41,581 nt of DNA from an uncultured Spirochaetia bacterium (GTDB taxonomy: Bacteria > Spirochaetota > Spirochaetia > JABEVK01): the NCBI GenBank assembly GCA_937960645.1, contig CALGPJ010000038.1, positions 1 to 41,581 on the forward strand, given 5' to 3'. Positions 33,696 through 41,504 of the stretch are shown here, piece by piece (the stretch's first letter is position 1; every line of letters begins with the position of its first letter). The notes beneath the pieces are model-generated. The model searched no databases and had not been told where the DNA came from. It saw only the letters and a program-made list of their open reading frames with translations. The translations under genes and the position numbers were made by a program.

Positions 33696-34172
33696 ATGAA
33701 AAAGTTGTTGGTTTTGGGGGGATTATTGGTGATTTTTCCCCTCCTGGCTCAAAACGTCGATGAGGAGGAACTGAGGCGGCGAGACCTCAACAACATCGTT
33801 TTTCGTAACTACGTCGGTCCCGTCACCGTGGTCAACACCGCTCAGGAAATCAGATCCATCGGTTTTTCGCTGGCGGCGGGGGTCCAAAACCGCGAGCGCT
33901 TCACCTATGCCGGGAAATACAGCGTCATTCGGGTGTACAGCCCCGAGGACCGCAAACTCAGTGCCGATATCATCGTCATCGAACCCTCAGCGCGGGTGGA
34001 CCACATCAATGGGCTGAATTTGATCGTCGGTGGCTATCTGGAGAGAACTTTTAACTACAGCCGGGAGGACGCCCGTGTCCTTGCCAATTTTGTGACCCGA
34101 TACAATGCCCTCTTCCGTGGCAACGTGGATTTTTTGCCCAGAATTATGCGGCCGGGGTCGCGGCAAATCTGA
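33696..34172 (+). CDS. P83/100-family protein, N-terminal part (frame-interrupted)
   Basis: 158 codons: a signal peptide (MKKLLVLGGLLVIFPLLAQ) followed by the N-terminal P83/100 domain, with AQEIRSIGFSLAAG, GKYSVIRVYSPEDRKLSADI, IEPSARVDHINGLNLIVGGYL and ARVLANFVTRYNALFRGN. The family is known as a spirochaete exported antigen (Borrelia P83/100). Reading runs off-frame after GNVDF and stops at 34170-34172 with an unrelated tail (LPRIMRPGSRQI). The correct continuation (AQNYAAGVAANLTRENAGL) is in the -1 frame and joins the next entry without a gap. The change point is a TTTTTTG heptamer at 34130-34136. The full protein would be about 523 residues. Confidence 0.85.
   Translation: MKKLLVLGGLLVIFPLLAQNVDEEELRRRDLNNIVFRNYVGPVTVVNTAQEIRSIGFSLAAGVQNRERFTYAGKYSVIRVYSPEDRKLSADIIVIEPSARVDHINGLNLIVGGYLERTFNYSREDARVLANFVTRYNALFRGNVDFLPRIMRPGSRQI
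34130..34136 (+). other. Frameshift point at a slippery heptamer in the P83/100 gene
   Basis: T TTT TTG in the zero frame (codons GAT TTT TTG) is a textbook -1 slippery sequence. A -1 slip, or one extra T in the run (GAT TTT TTT GCC), restores the full P83/100 reading frame. Three readings fit: a one-base deletion, a homopolymer sequencing error, or programmed frameshifting. Confidence 0.75.
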
Positions 34173-34189
34173 CGCGGGAAAATGCGGGA

Positions 34190-35266
34190 TTGTCGACCAA
34201 TTACGCGGATTGGCCGGGGAAGAGCCGTATCGTCATTCCCCTGCGCAACACCCTGAGCGCCGGTCCCCGCGGCCTCATCGATTCGGACGAGGTTTCCCGC
34301 CCCGAAGTGACCCAAACCATGCCGCCCACCCCGGAGAACTTGCAGGAACGCCGCGACATCGTCAACATCCGGGAACGTGAAATCCAACGGGAGGAGCAAG
34401 CCATCCAGCAACGGGAAGAACAGCTGCGTCAACAGCAACAGCCGCAGCAGCAACCCAATCAACAGCAAGCGAACCAACAACAGCCCAACCAACAGCAAAA
34501 CAACCAGCAGCCTCAACCCCAAAACCAACAGCAACAGCAGCAGGCGAACCAACAACAGCCCAACCAACAGCAAAACAACCAACAGCAGCCGCAACAGCAA
34601 AGCCCGCAGCAACAACCCAGCCAACAGCAAACGGCCGAGCAGCAGGAAATTCAGCGTGCCCGGGAAGAATTGCAACAGCGCGAGGAAAACCTGCAGCGAG
34701 ACCGGCAGGAAATTCAGCGGCAGGAGCAGCAGGTTGCCCAGGCTCCCCAACAGGCTCGGCCGGCCGAGAGGCAGCCCGTAGATCCCGTGTTGTTCTTGCT
34801 GGTCGACAACGACCCGAATGCCGCCCAGCTGACGATTTTAGACGCGGCCCAGCGGCGCAGTCTGGTTCGGTCGGATCTCAATACCATCCGCAACCGAAAG
34901 TACATCGATCTCAACGATGGCTATCTCGTCATCGCCGGTCGGGAAGGCGGGGATGCCGCGGTACGTTTGGTGGTGGTGGATAAGGAAAAGCTGGCGATCC
35001 TCCGAACCGGCAAAAACGATATCCATCCCGACAGTGATCTCGCTGTCCAGGGCCAAAACATCTATGCCGTGGTTCGCGATGGTGGCGCCACAAAGCTCGG
35101 GTTGTTCAACAGTGCTCTGGAGTTGGTCCGGCAAAGCACGGTGAACGTCAAGCCGCAATCGGTCATTCAGGTCCAGGCTCAGCGATTGCTGGTGCAGGGA
35201 AGCGATGGCCGGGTTTTGTTTCTCAACCCCACAAGCCTGGAACAGATTTTCGAGGTTCGCCCCTGA
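34190..35266 (+). CDS. P83/100-family protein, Q/N-rich and C-terminal parts (frame-interrupted)
   Basis: The open frame from TTG 34190 gives 358 codons, but family sequence begins further upstream in the same frame (from 34136), so this is probably not an independent gene; no ribosome site precedes 34190. It opens with STNYADWPGKSRIVIPLRN, the end of the N-terminal P83/100 domain. Then come a helical Glu/Arg-rich stretch, ~70 residues that are almost pure Gln and Asn, a second helical stretch (EIQRAREELQQREENLQRDR), and a ~160-residue C-terminal beta-rich domain (DPVLFLLVDNDPNAAQLTIL to FLNPTSLEQIFEV). In Borrelia the central part is Lys/Glu-rich instead. The stop overlaps the pyrBI start (TGATG). 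Confidence 0.82.
   Translation: MSTNYADWPGKSRIVIPLRNTLSAGPRGLIDSDEVSRPEVTQTMPPTPENLQERRDIVNIREREIQREEQAIQQREEQLRQQQQPQQQPNQQQANQQQPNQQQNNQQPQPQNQQQQQQANQQQPNQQQNNQQQPQQQSPQQQPSQQQTAEQQEIQRAREELQQREENLQRDRQEIQRQEQQVAQAPQQARPAERQPVDPVLFLLVDNDPNAAQLTILDAAQRRSLVRSDLNTIRNRKYIDLNDGYLVIAGREGGDAAVRLVVVDKEKLAILRTGKNDIHPDSDLAVQGQNIYAVVRDGGATKLGLFNSALELVRQSTVNVKPQSVIQVQAQRLLVQGSDGRVLFLNPTSLEQIFEVRP
34469..34581 (+). repeat. Direct repeat in the Gln/Asn-coding tract
   Basis: A 38-base sequence (beginning GCGAACCAACAACAGC) occurs at 34469-34506 and again, identical, at 34544-34581: a 75-base (25-codon) period in frame. It encodes ANQQQPNQQQNNQ twice. It points to recent in-frame duplication within the CAA/CAG/AAC-rich tract (about 34425-34650). 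Confidence 0.88.
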
Positions 35267-36843
35267 TGGGACCCTTCGAGGGGCGGTCGATCAGCGTAGT
35301 CCGTGATTTGAGCATCGATGAGCAGCTTTATCTCTATCAAAAAACCCGGGAAATCAAAACGGGGCTGAAGCAGGGCGGAGAGGTCGAGCAATATCGGATC
35401 AAGGACCTGGACCTGGCCGTCTATTTGATGTTCCTGGAGGATTCCACCCGCACCAAGGAAAGTTTTCGGAATGCTGCCCGCTTTCATCGGGTAACGGTCA
35501 TCGGTTTCGACGCCGGATCGAGCTCGTTCAACAAGAACGAGAGCCTCACCGATACGGTCAAGATGTTGGTAGGCTACAACCAGCGAACGGTCTTTGTCCT
35601 GCGAACCACGTTGGAAGGAGTCACACGGCATCTCGAGAGCTACATCGGCGAGTATGCACGGCAAAACGGTATCTGGGTTCCCTCGTTTATCAATGCCGGC
35701 GATGGCCGTCACGAGCATCCCACACAGGAGTTTCTGGACCAGTACACCTTTCTCGAGCATTTGGACTGGCGGAGGGATTCGATCCACCTGGCCCTGGTCG
35801 GCGACCTTTTTCATGGCCGCACCGTGCATTCGAAGGTCGAGGGACTGAGGATCTATGACCATGTCAAGGTCGATTTGATTGCGCCACCGGATCTGGAGAT
35901 GCCGGCTCAGTACGTAGAAAAAATGAACACCCTGGGTTACACGGTGAGACATTTCAAGTCCATCGACGATTATCTAAAGACGAGCGACAAGGCGCGGCTG
36001 TGGTACTTTACACGCCTGCAGCTGGAGAGGATGGGAGATAAGATCCGGGATCGCGAGTTGGATCTTCGGAAAGCGGTCACCCTGGTTCCAGCCCATGCCG
36101 GGTTGTTGCCCGAGGGGACCAAGCTCTTTCATCCCCTGCCGCAAAACCGTCTTTACCCGGAAATTCCCGAGGAACTGGCCTCGACACCCTTGAATGGCTG
36201 GGATACCCAGAGCCAAAACGGCTTCTACACGCGTATTGCCCTTCTAGGAATGGTTTCCGGAAAGCTGGGCAGTGACTTCGAGGGGAAAGCGCGTGAGCAG
36301 GCTTCCTATGAGCCCGATTTCATTCACGAGGTGGAAATCAAAAACATCTCGCGGAAAGAAGATTTCAAGACCGGTATCAAACTGTTGTCCGATGGCACGG
36401 TCATCGATCACATCGGTATTGGACTTTCGATACCGGAGATTTGGCGGTTGATCGATCTGATCCGCCGGAAACTCGATTTGGACTATCGGTCGAGTCATGG
36501 CGTCTTCGATAACAGTTCCGCAAGCCACGTCAAGGGGATTATCAGCATTCCAGGAGACTTCAGTTTGACCGATCGCCAAATCAAAATGTTGGCGGCCCTC
36601 AGCCCGGGCTGCACGGTGAATTCGATCCGTTCCAATCGGGTCATCCGCAAGATTCGTTTGGGCGTTCCGCCGCGCATCTATAATTTTTCGGAAGCGGTAT
36701 GCCGAAATGAAAACTGTATCTCTCGATCAAACTGGCGGGAACCTGTCAAGGCCGAGTTTTATCGGTCCAGGGACCGTGATACCTTTGTTTGCAAGTATTG
36801 CGACCGGGAACATCGGTACCGGGAAATCTGGGAAAGTTTGTGA
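35266..36843 (+). CDS. pyrBI: Fused aspartate carbamoyltransferase catalytic and regulatory chains (PyrB-PyrI)
   Basis: 525 residues; commits carbamoyl phosphate and aspartate to pyrimidine synthesis. The N-terminal ~340 residues are the catalytic chain, with the carbamoyl-phosphate motif FLEDSTRTKESFRNA, INAGDGRHEHPTQEFLDQYT, VGDLFHGRTVHSKV, and HPLPQNRLYPEIPEE, where HPLPR of E. coli reads HPLPQ. The C-terminal ~165 residues are the regulatory chain: KLLSDGTVIDHIGIG (nucleotide-binding part) and a complete zinc site C-x4-C (CRNENC) plus C-x2-C (CKYC). Feedback control by nucleotides is therefore likely. The start overlaps the P83/100 stop. Similar fusions occur in Treponema and some other bacteria. 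Confidence 0.95.
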   Translation: MGPFEGRSISVVRDLSIDEQLYLYQKTREIKTGLKQGGEVEQYRIKDLDLAVYLMFLEDSTRTKESFRNAARFHRVTVIGFDAGSSSFNKNESLTDTVKMLVGYNQRTVFVLRTTLEGVTRHLESYIGEYARQNGIWVPSFINAGDGRHEHPTQEFLDQYTFLEHLDWRRDSIHLALVGDLFHGRTVHSKVEGLRIYDHVKVDLIAPPDLEMPAQYVEKMNTLGYTVRHFKSIDDYLKTSDKARLWYFTRLQLERMGDKIRDRELDLRKAVTLVPAHAGLLPEGTKLFHPLPQNRLYPEIPEELASTPLNGWDTQSQNGFYTRIALLGMVSGKLGSDFEGKAREQASYEPDFIHEVEIKNISRKEDFKTGIKLLSDGTVIDHIGIGLSIPEIWRLIDLIRRKLDLDYRSSHGVFDNSSASHVKGIISIPGDFSLTDRQIKMLAALSPGCTVNSIRSNRVIRKIRLGVPPRIYNFSEAVCRNENCISRSNWREPVKAEFYRSRDRDTFVCKYCDREHRYREIWESL

Positions 36844-36874
36844 TGACAGGGGAGGAAACGAGGTTTTTTCGGTT

Positions 36875-39544
36875 ATGTACCTGATCTTGCTGAAAATTCA
36901 TTTCTATGGTGCTTTGTCCCTCCTTTATCCCACATACTTGAAAAATCTGTTCGATAGGATCACATCCCTGGTGCTTCAAAAAGGTTTCAAACTTCGGTCA
37001 AACCGGGATGGTTACCTGCTGTTCAGCCTGGATGTTCGAAGGGAACAGGCGGATCAAATCCTGATCGACACGGCAGGCATCATCGAAGAAAACCTGTTGA
37101 ACGGGGACGAATGGTTGAATGGCTACACGATCCTATTGGACCAGATCGATCGAGATTTCCATGAAGAGGTGTTTTACCGCCTGCGTGATTCCAGCTACAC
37201 AGTCATGCAAGACAACAAAGTTTGGGTGGGCGAGTCTTTGAGAGCCAAAAAAGCTGTGGAATGGAACCTGATTTCTCAAAAAGGTTTGTCGCTTCTGGAT
37301 AAACTCCTGATCAGTGGTGGTGATGAAAAGACGCACCCCTCCCCTTATAGGGAGCATCCGGTGCGAGCGCTGTTAGAGGAAAACCTTCTTAGGAAGAAAA
37401 AGGTTCGCGGCCCGACCCTATTGATCGACAAGGAACTGAGGGCCTTGAGGCTGCATGTCCTGGACCTTTTGAAGGACCAGGAATTCGTCTTCTATCTACC
37501 TCGTCCCGAAGATTACGAGGAACCCTATGCGCACTTTGTTGGCGAATTGGCGGCTTTTTTGCAGCGAATACCGGTTTTGGACGACCGCTTCAGCGGAGAC
37601 AACTGGTTTGAGGATGTCCGAAACATTTTGTCGAGTCAATTGGATCAGATTGTCAACAGTTCTGTCGTCTATCTGATCTTCGATCGGTTTTCGGAGTGGG
37701 GGGACGAATTTCATCGTTTTTGGGAAAATATCTTTCGGGGAATTGCGCGTCACGCCCGACCGGTATTCCTGGAGCAAGTATTCCCGCAAGTCAAAGGAAT
37801 GGGTCAGCCGATTGATTTGCAACCTTACCGTCTGGAATCCATCTGGGAGCCTGGCGGTCTTCAAAAACAACTTGCGGCCATCGATCCCCTGCAAAAAAAG
37901 CTTATCTATTTGTGTTCTCGATGCCGCCAACCCGTCGAGGTTCGGCTTCTTCGGGAGTTTGTGGTCCAATCCGGGGAGGATGGCGGCATCGTCGACGACA
38001 AAATCAACCTTGCGGTCAAGAATTGTCTTTTGACGCGGATCGGCGACTGTGTCATGGCGGTCGAGCTAGAGAGAGAAATCTGGCCAACCCTGCTCTTCGA
38101 AGATCCCGACAAACTCGCCAAATCATGGCTCGATTTTCTCCTAAATCACCAGTCCAATCTGTCACTGACCCGGACCATCGGCTATTTGATCGGATCCGGT
38201 TCTTTTTCTCAACTGCTCACTGCCCTCCGTCGCTACTTCCGAAAACTCATCGATCGAAAATCTTCTCTTTTCCAACGTATTGTCGATTTGAAACGATTTC
38301 CCGATTTGATGTCTTCCACTGCCTCCCTCCATCACGCATGGCAGGTCCTCCATGCCAGTGCCAAACTCCGACACTGGCTGGACGCCACCGATCATGGTGG
38401 TGATCTGCCACATGAAATAAAAGAGATAGAAAATGAGGTCGATCCGGAAATCCGGCAATCGGACAGCGATTGGCAGTGCCAGACAGCCAGGTTGGAACAT
38501 TTGCTCGGTAATTTGGATCATGCCTACTCCCGAATACGGGTGTCTTATTCGCTATCGCAGAAATATCCGGATGCCGAGATCGAGATCCTCTCGGCCCTGG
38601 AAATTGGCCAAATCCTCATGAAGCGCAAAAAGGCCGACGAGGCCGCAGAGTATTTCGGCATTGCCTGGAGGGAGGCGGAAAAGTCAGGACTGGCGAAACT
38701 CGAGGTTCATGCGGCCTTGTGGGCTGGGGTTGCGCGTTTCCTGATCGGGAATTTGAAGCACAGTGAAAACGCATGGAAAAGTGCCAAGGAGCTGAGCACA
38801 CGCTACCATTTTCATCGTTGGAGCGGCCTGAGTTCTTTCCTACTTGGAAGGCTGGAATTCGAACTGGGACAGTATTCCAAGGCCATCAAACACTTCGAGA
38901 ACTCTGCCGCGATTTTTGGGGCCACGGCCCGACTCTGGGTCGCCCGCAGTCTGTGTTACTCCGGGCAGTCCGATTTGGCCATCAAGCATCTGCAAAAGGA
39001 AGCGACAACCCGGGAAAGCGAATTTTTTCTGGTGGAATCTCTCTATTTTTCTAACCGTATCCAGGAAGCCATCAACATCGCTCAAAACTGGGAGACCCTG
39101 GAGTATCGACCGGTGCTCTGGCAAGGTTTCAACTGGGACATGCAGACGGGTTTCAGTTGCCTCGAGGATCGTTGCCTGGAATCGGATAACGATCAAACCG
39201 TTTTGGAGCGGCAGTCTCTGGCCTTTCAGGACTATTTGCTCCTTCTGCATACGGAAAGTGACCATCAGACATCCATACAAAGGTTCGAAAAAATTTGTAG
39301 CGACAAGCAACTTTCCACGCAGGACCCCTACACCCACCAGTACTTTTTGTGGTACAGCCTGGTGCTGGGAAAGGGGCAGGTGGAAAAAAATGCCCGCTGG
39401 TCCACGCTGATGGGACGGGGACTCAAAGAATTGCAAACCCGAGGCAGCAAAATCGATGATCGTGACGATCGCGTCCTCTTTTTGAACACGCCCTGGTGGA
39501 ATGCCCTCCTCCTGAACGAGGCCAGGAAAAACAAGCTGCTGTGA
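36875..39544 (+). CDS. Large TPR protein of unknown function, possibly a degenerate STAND-type protein
   Basis: About 889 residues from ATG 36875; the same frame is open back to 36707, inside pyrBI, but that extension is unlikely. A GAGG lies 13 bases upstream, somewhat far. Residues 1-130 form an alpha/beta region (LFDRITSLVLQKGFKLRSNR). Residues ~180-330 look like an ATPase fold without a P-loop: VVYLIFDRFSEW (near residue 265) resembles Walker B, but no GxxxxGK[ST] is present. A winged-helix-like part follows (~345-400). Residues ~530-710 are TPR-like helical pairs (LEIGQILMKRKKADEAAEYF, LGRLEFELGQYSKAIKHFEN). No signal or membrane segment, so cytoplasmic; a scaffold or regulator is the best guess. 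It sits alone between pyrBI and aspS. Confidence 0.75.
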   Translation: MYLILLKIHFYGALSLLYPTYLKNLFDRITSLVLQKGFKLRSNRDGYLLFSLDVRREQADQILIDTAGIIEENLLNGDEWLNGYTILLDQIDRDFHEEVFYRLRDSSYTVMQDNKVWVGESLRAKKAVEWNLISQKGLSLLDKLLISGGDEKTHPSPYREHPVRALLEENLLRKKKVRGPTLLIDKELRALRLHVLDLLKDQEFVFYLPRPEDYEEPYAHFVGELAAFLQRIPVLDDRFSGDNWFEDVRNILSSQLDQIVNSSVVYLIFDRFSEWGDEFHRFWENIFRGIARHARPVFLEQVFPQVKGMGQPIDLQPYRLESIWEPGGLQKQLAAIDPLQKKLIYLCSRCRQPVEVRLLREFVVQSGEDGGIVDDKINLAVKNCLLTRIGDCVMAVELEREIWPTLLFEDPDKLAKSWLDFLLNHQSNLSLTRTIGYLIGSGSFSQLLTALRRYFRKLIDRKSSLFQRIVDLKRFPDLMSSTASLHHAWQVLHASAKLRHWLDATDHGGDLPHEIKEIENEVDPEIRQSDSDWQCQTARLEHLLGNLDHAYSRIRVSYSLSQKYPDAEIEILSALEIGQILMKRKKADEAAEYFGIAWREAEKSGLAKLEVHAALWAGVARFLIGNLKHSENAWKSAKELSTRYHFHRWSGLSSFLLGRLEFELGQYSKAIKHFENSAAIFGATARLWVARSLCYSGQSDLAIKHLQKEATTRESEFFLVESLYFSNRIQEAINIAQNWETLEYRPVLWQGFNWDMQTGFSCLEDRCLESDNDQTVLERQSLAFQDYLLLLHTESDHQTSIQRFEKICSDKQLSTQDPYTHQYFLWYSLVLGKGQVEKNARWSTLMGRGLKELQTRGSKIDDRDDRVLFLNTPWWNALLLNEARKNKLL

Positions 39545-39560
39545 GGTGCCCTTGTCGGGG

Positions 39561-39588
39561 TTGACGAAGCACTCGTTTTTACCAAAAT
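39561..39588 (+). promoter_or_regulatory. Candidate promoter giving a leaderless aspS mRNA
   Basis: TTGACG at 39561-39566, 16 bases, CAAAAT at 39583-39588. The -10 ends six bases before the A of the aspS ATG (39595) and no Shine-Dalgarno sequence is present, so the transcript may begin at the start codon. Confidence 0.4.
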
Positions 39589-39594
39589 GATTCC

Positions 39595-41358
39595 ATGAAT
39601 TATCCCCAGCGAACCTTAAACTGCTCCCAACCGCGGGTCGTGCACCTGGGCCAGGATCATACCCTGAATGCCTGGGTCCACCGGTTGAGAGACCATGGCA
39701 ACATCACTTTTCTGACCCTGCGCGATCGTTATGGCCTGATGCAGGCGGTTATCGACGATCAGTCTCCCCAGGAGGTCAGGCTTTTGACCGGGGAACTGAA
39801 GATGGAATACTGCGTGGCCGTCACGGGGCCCATCAGGCGTCGACCCGAGGGTATGGTCAATCCGCAAATGCCCACCGGGGAGGTGGAGTTGCACGTTCAG
39901 CAGCTGGTAATCCTCTCCCGGTGTCAAAACCTGCCCTTCGTCATCGACGAAGAAAACAGGAGCACCGAGGCCACACGCTTACAGTACCGATACCTCGATC
40001 TCAGGTCCTCAGGAATGCAGCGTCGCCTCATTCTGCGCGACCGGGTGGTTCGCAGTGTCCGGTCCTTTTTGGCCGATGAAGGTTTTTTGGAAATCGAAAC
40101 CCCCACCCTGATCAAATCGACCCCGGAAGGCGCGAGGGACTTCCTCGTTCCCAGCAGGCTCCAGCCTGGCAGCTTCTATGCTCTGCCTCAAAGTCCGCAA
40201 ATATACAAGCAGCTTCTGATGGTTGGCGGATTGGACCGGTATTACCAAATTGCGCGGTGTTACCGCGACGAGGACCCTCGCGGGGATCGCCAGCCCGAAT
40301 TCACCCAGATCGATCTGGAAATGAGCTTTGTCCGGCGGGACGATGTCCTCGATTTAACGGAACGAATGATGCAGCGCGTTTTCCGCGACGGTTTAAACGT
40401 GGAGTTGGAACTGCCCTTTCCGCGGCTGAGCTATCACGAAGCCATCGACCGATACGGTACGGACAAACCCGATATCCGATTCGGCCTGCCCTTGCTGGAT
40501 TTGACCGCAACTATCAACCAAACCGCGTTTCAGGCGTTCCGGGATGTCGTCGCTGCCGGGGGATGCGTCAAGGCCCTGGTCCTGAAAAAGGCCGGCGAAC
40601 AGGTAACCCGAAAGCGAATCGCCGAATGGGAAGAGGTGGCCCGAAAAGCTGGAGCGAAAGGTTTGGCGTGGATGCGCGTTCAAAACCATCAGTTCGAAGG
40701 CGGGGTGGGGAAGTTTTTCCAGGAATCCGCTGCCGCGATGATCCGGGATCTTGGCCTCGAAGAGGGCGATGTTCTGCTGATGGGGGCCGACAGCTGGGCC
40801 AGGGTGTGCCGATCGATGGGAATGGTTCGTCTCGAGGCGGCAAAATCCCTCGAACTCATCGAGGCCGGGAAATTTCGGTTTTTATGGGTGGTCGATTTTC
40901 CACTCTTCGAGTGGAACGAGGAATCAGGCCAGTGGGAACCCGCACACCACATGTTCAGCATGCCCAAGGCCGAATACATCGACACCCTCGAGCAAAATCC
41001 CGGAGACGTCAAAGGAGAGCTGTATGACCTTGTTTGCAACGGACTCGAACTTGCCTCAGGATCCATCCGTATCCACGACCCTGACCTACAGCAGCGCGTA
41101 TTCAACATTGTCGGGTACCCATTGGAAAGAGCCCGCGAACGTTTCGGATTCCTCTTGGACGCCTTCCGATACGGGCCGCCGCCTCATGGAGGAATCGCTC
41201 CTGGACTGGACCGCCTCGTCATGATCATGAGCCAGCAGGAAACGATTCGCGAGGTCATCGCTTTTCCCAAAAACACCCAGATGGCCAGTCCGATGGATGG
41301 CAGTCCCGCCCCGGTGGATGAGGCGCAACTCAGGGAATTGGGCATTCGGTTTTTGTAG
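39595..41358 (+). CDS. aspS: Aspartyl-tRNA synthetase, bacterial type
   Basis: 587-residue class II synthetase. An N-terminal anticodon-binding OB fold (LNAWVHRLRDHGNITFLTLR) is followed by motif 1 region FLEIETPTLIKSTPEGARDF, the flipping loop with SPQIYKQLLMVGG, and motif 2 CYRDEDPRGDRQPEFTQIDLE-type sequence. The bacterial GAD insertion (~300-410) and motif 3 GIAPGLDRLVMI come next. The length and GAD domain mark the bacterial type. Whether it is discriminating or also charges tRNA-Asn cannot be settled from sequence alone. Monocistronic by appearance; starts 50 bases after the TPR gene with no ribosome site. Confidence 0.97.
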   Translation: MNYPQRTLNCSQPRVVHLGQDHTLNAWVHRLRDHGNITFLTLRDRYGLMQAVIDDQSPQEVRLLTGELKMEYCVAVTGPIRRRPEGMVNPQMPTGEVELHVQQLVILSRCQNLPFVIDEENRSTEATRLQYRYLDLRSSGMQRRLILRDRVVRSVRSFLADEGFLEIETPTLIKSTPEGARDFLVPSRLQPGSFYALPQSPQIYKQLLMVGGLDRYYQIARCYRDEDPRGDRQPEFTQIDLEMSFVRRDDVLDLTERMMQRVFRDGLNVELELPFPRLSYHEAIDRYGTDKPDIRFGLPLLDLTATINQTAFQAFRDVVAAGGCVKALVLKKAGEQVTRKRIAEWEEVARKAGAKGLAWMRVQNHQFEGGVGKFFQESAAAMIRDLGLEEGDVLLMGADSWARVCRSMGMVRLEAAKSLELIEAGKFRFLWVVDFPLFEWNEESGQWEPAHHMFSMPKAEYIDTLEQNPGDVKGELYDLVCNGLELASGSIRIHDPDLQQRVFNIVGYPLERARERFGFLLDAFRYGPPPHGGIAPGLDRLVMIMSQQETIREVIAFPKNTQMASPMDGSPAPVDEAQLRELGIRFL

Positions 41359-41373
41359 CGGTGAATTAACTGT

Positions 41374-41397
41374 GCGAAAGTTTTTGCGACCTTTCGC
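41374..41397 (+). other. Weak hairpin after aspS
   Basis: GCGAAAG at 41374-41380 and CTTTCGC at 41391-41397 form a 7-bp stem with a 10-base loop but no following T tract. It may be a weak terminator. The rest of the 146-base gap holds only a perfect palindrome TTAAGGCCTTAA at 41402-41413 and pyrimidine-rich sequence. Confidence 0.3.
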
Positions 41398-41504
41398 GGG
41401 TTTAAGGCCTTAACTCCTCACATTTTCCCCTTTTCCTGCTCCTGCGCCTGCCTCAATTTCGGACAACTTGCCGCCTTTTCGCGCTATAGAGGAAGGAGGT
41501 ATCG

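Noticed and set aside
34055-34750. Minus-strand Leu-rich frame opposite the Gln/Asn tract
   Set aside because: Poly-Leu is the direct antisense of CAA/CAG repeats; not a gene.
36707-36874. Upstream start of the TPR protein inside pyrBI
   Set aside because: It would overlap 137 bases of the PyrI zinc region in another frame and encodes low-quality sequence; ATG 36875 is more reasonable.
41402-41413. Perfect palindrome TTAAGGCCTTAA after aspS
   Set aside because: Twelve bases occur by chance often enough and nothing links it to a known operator.
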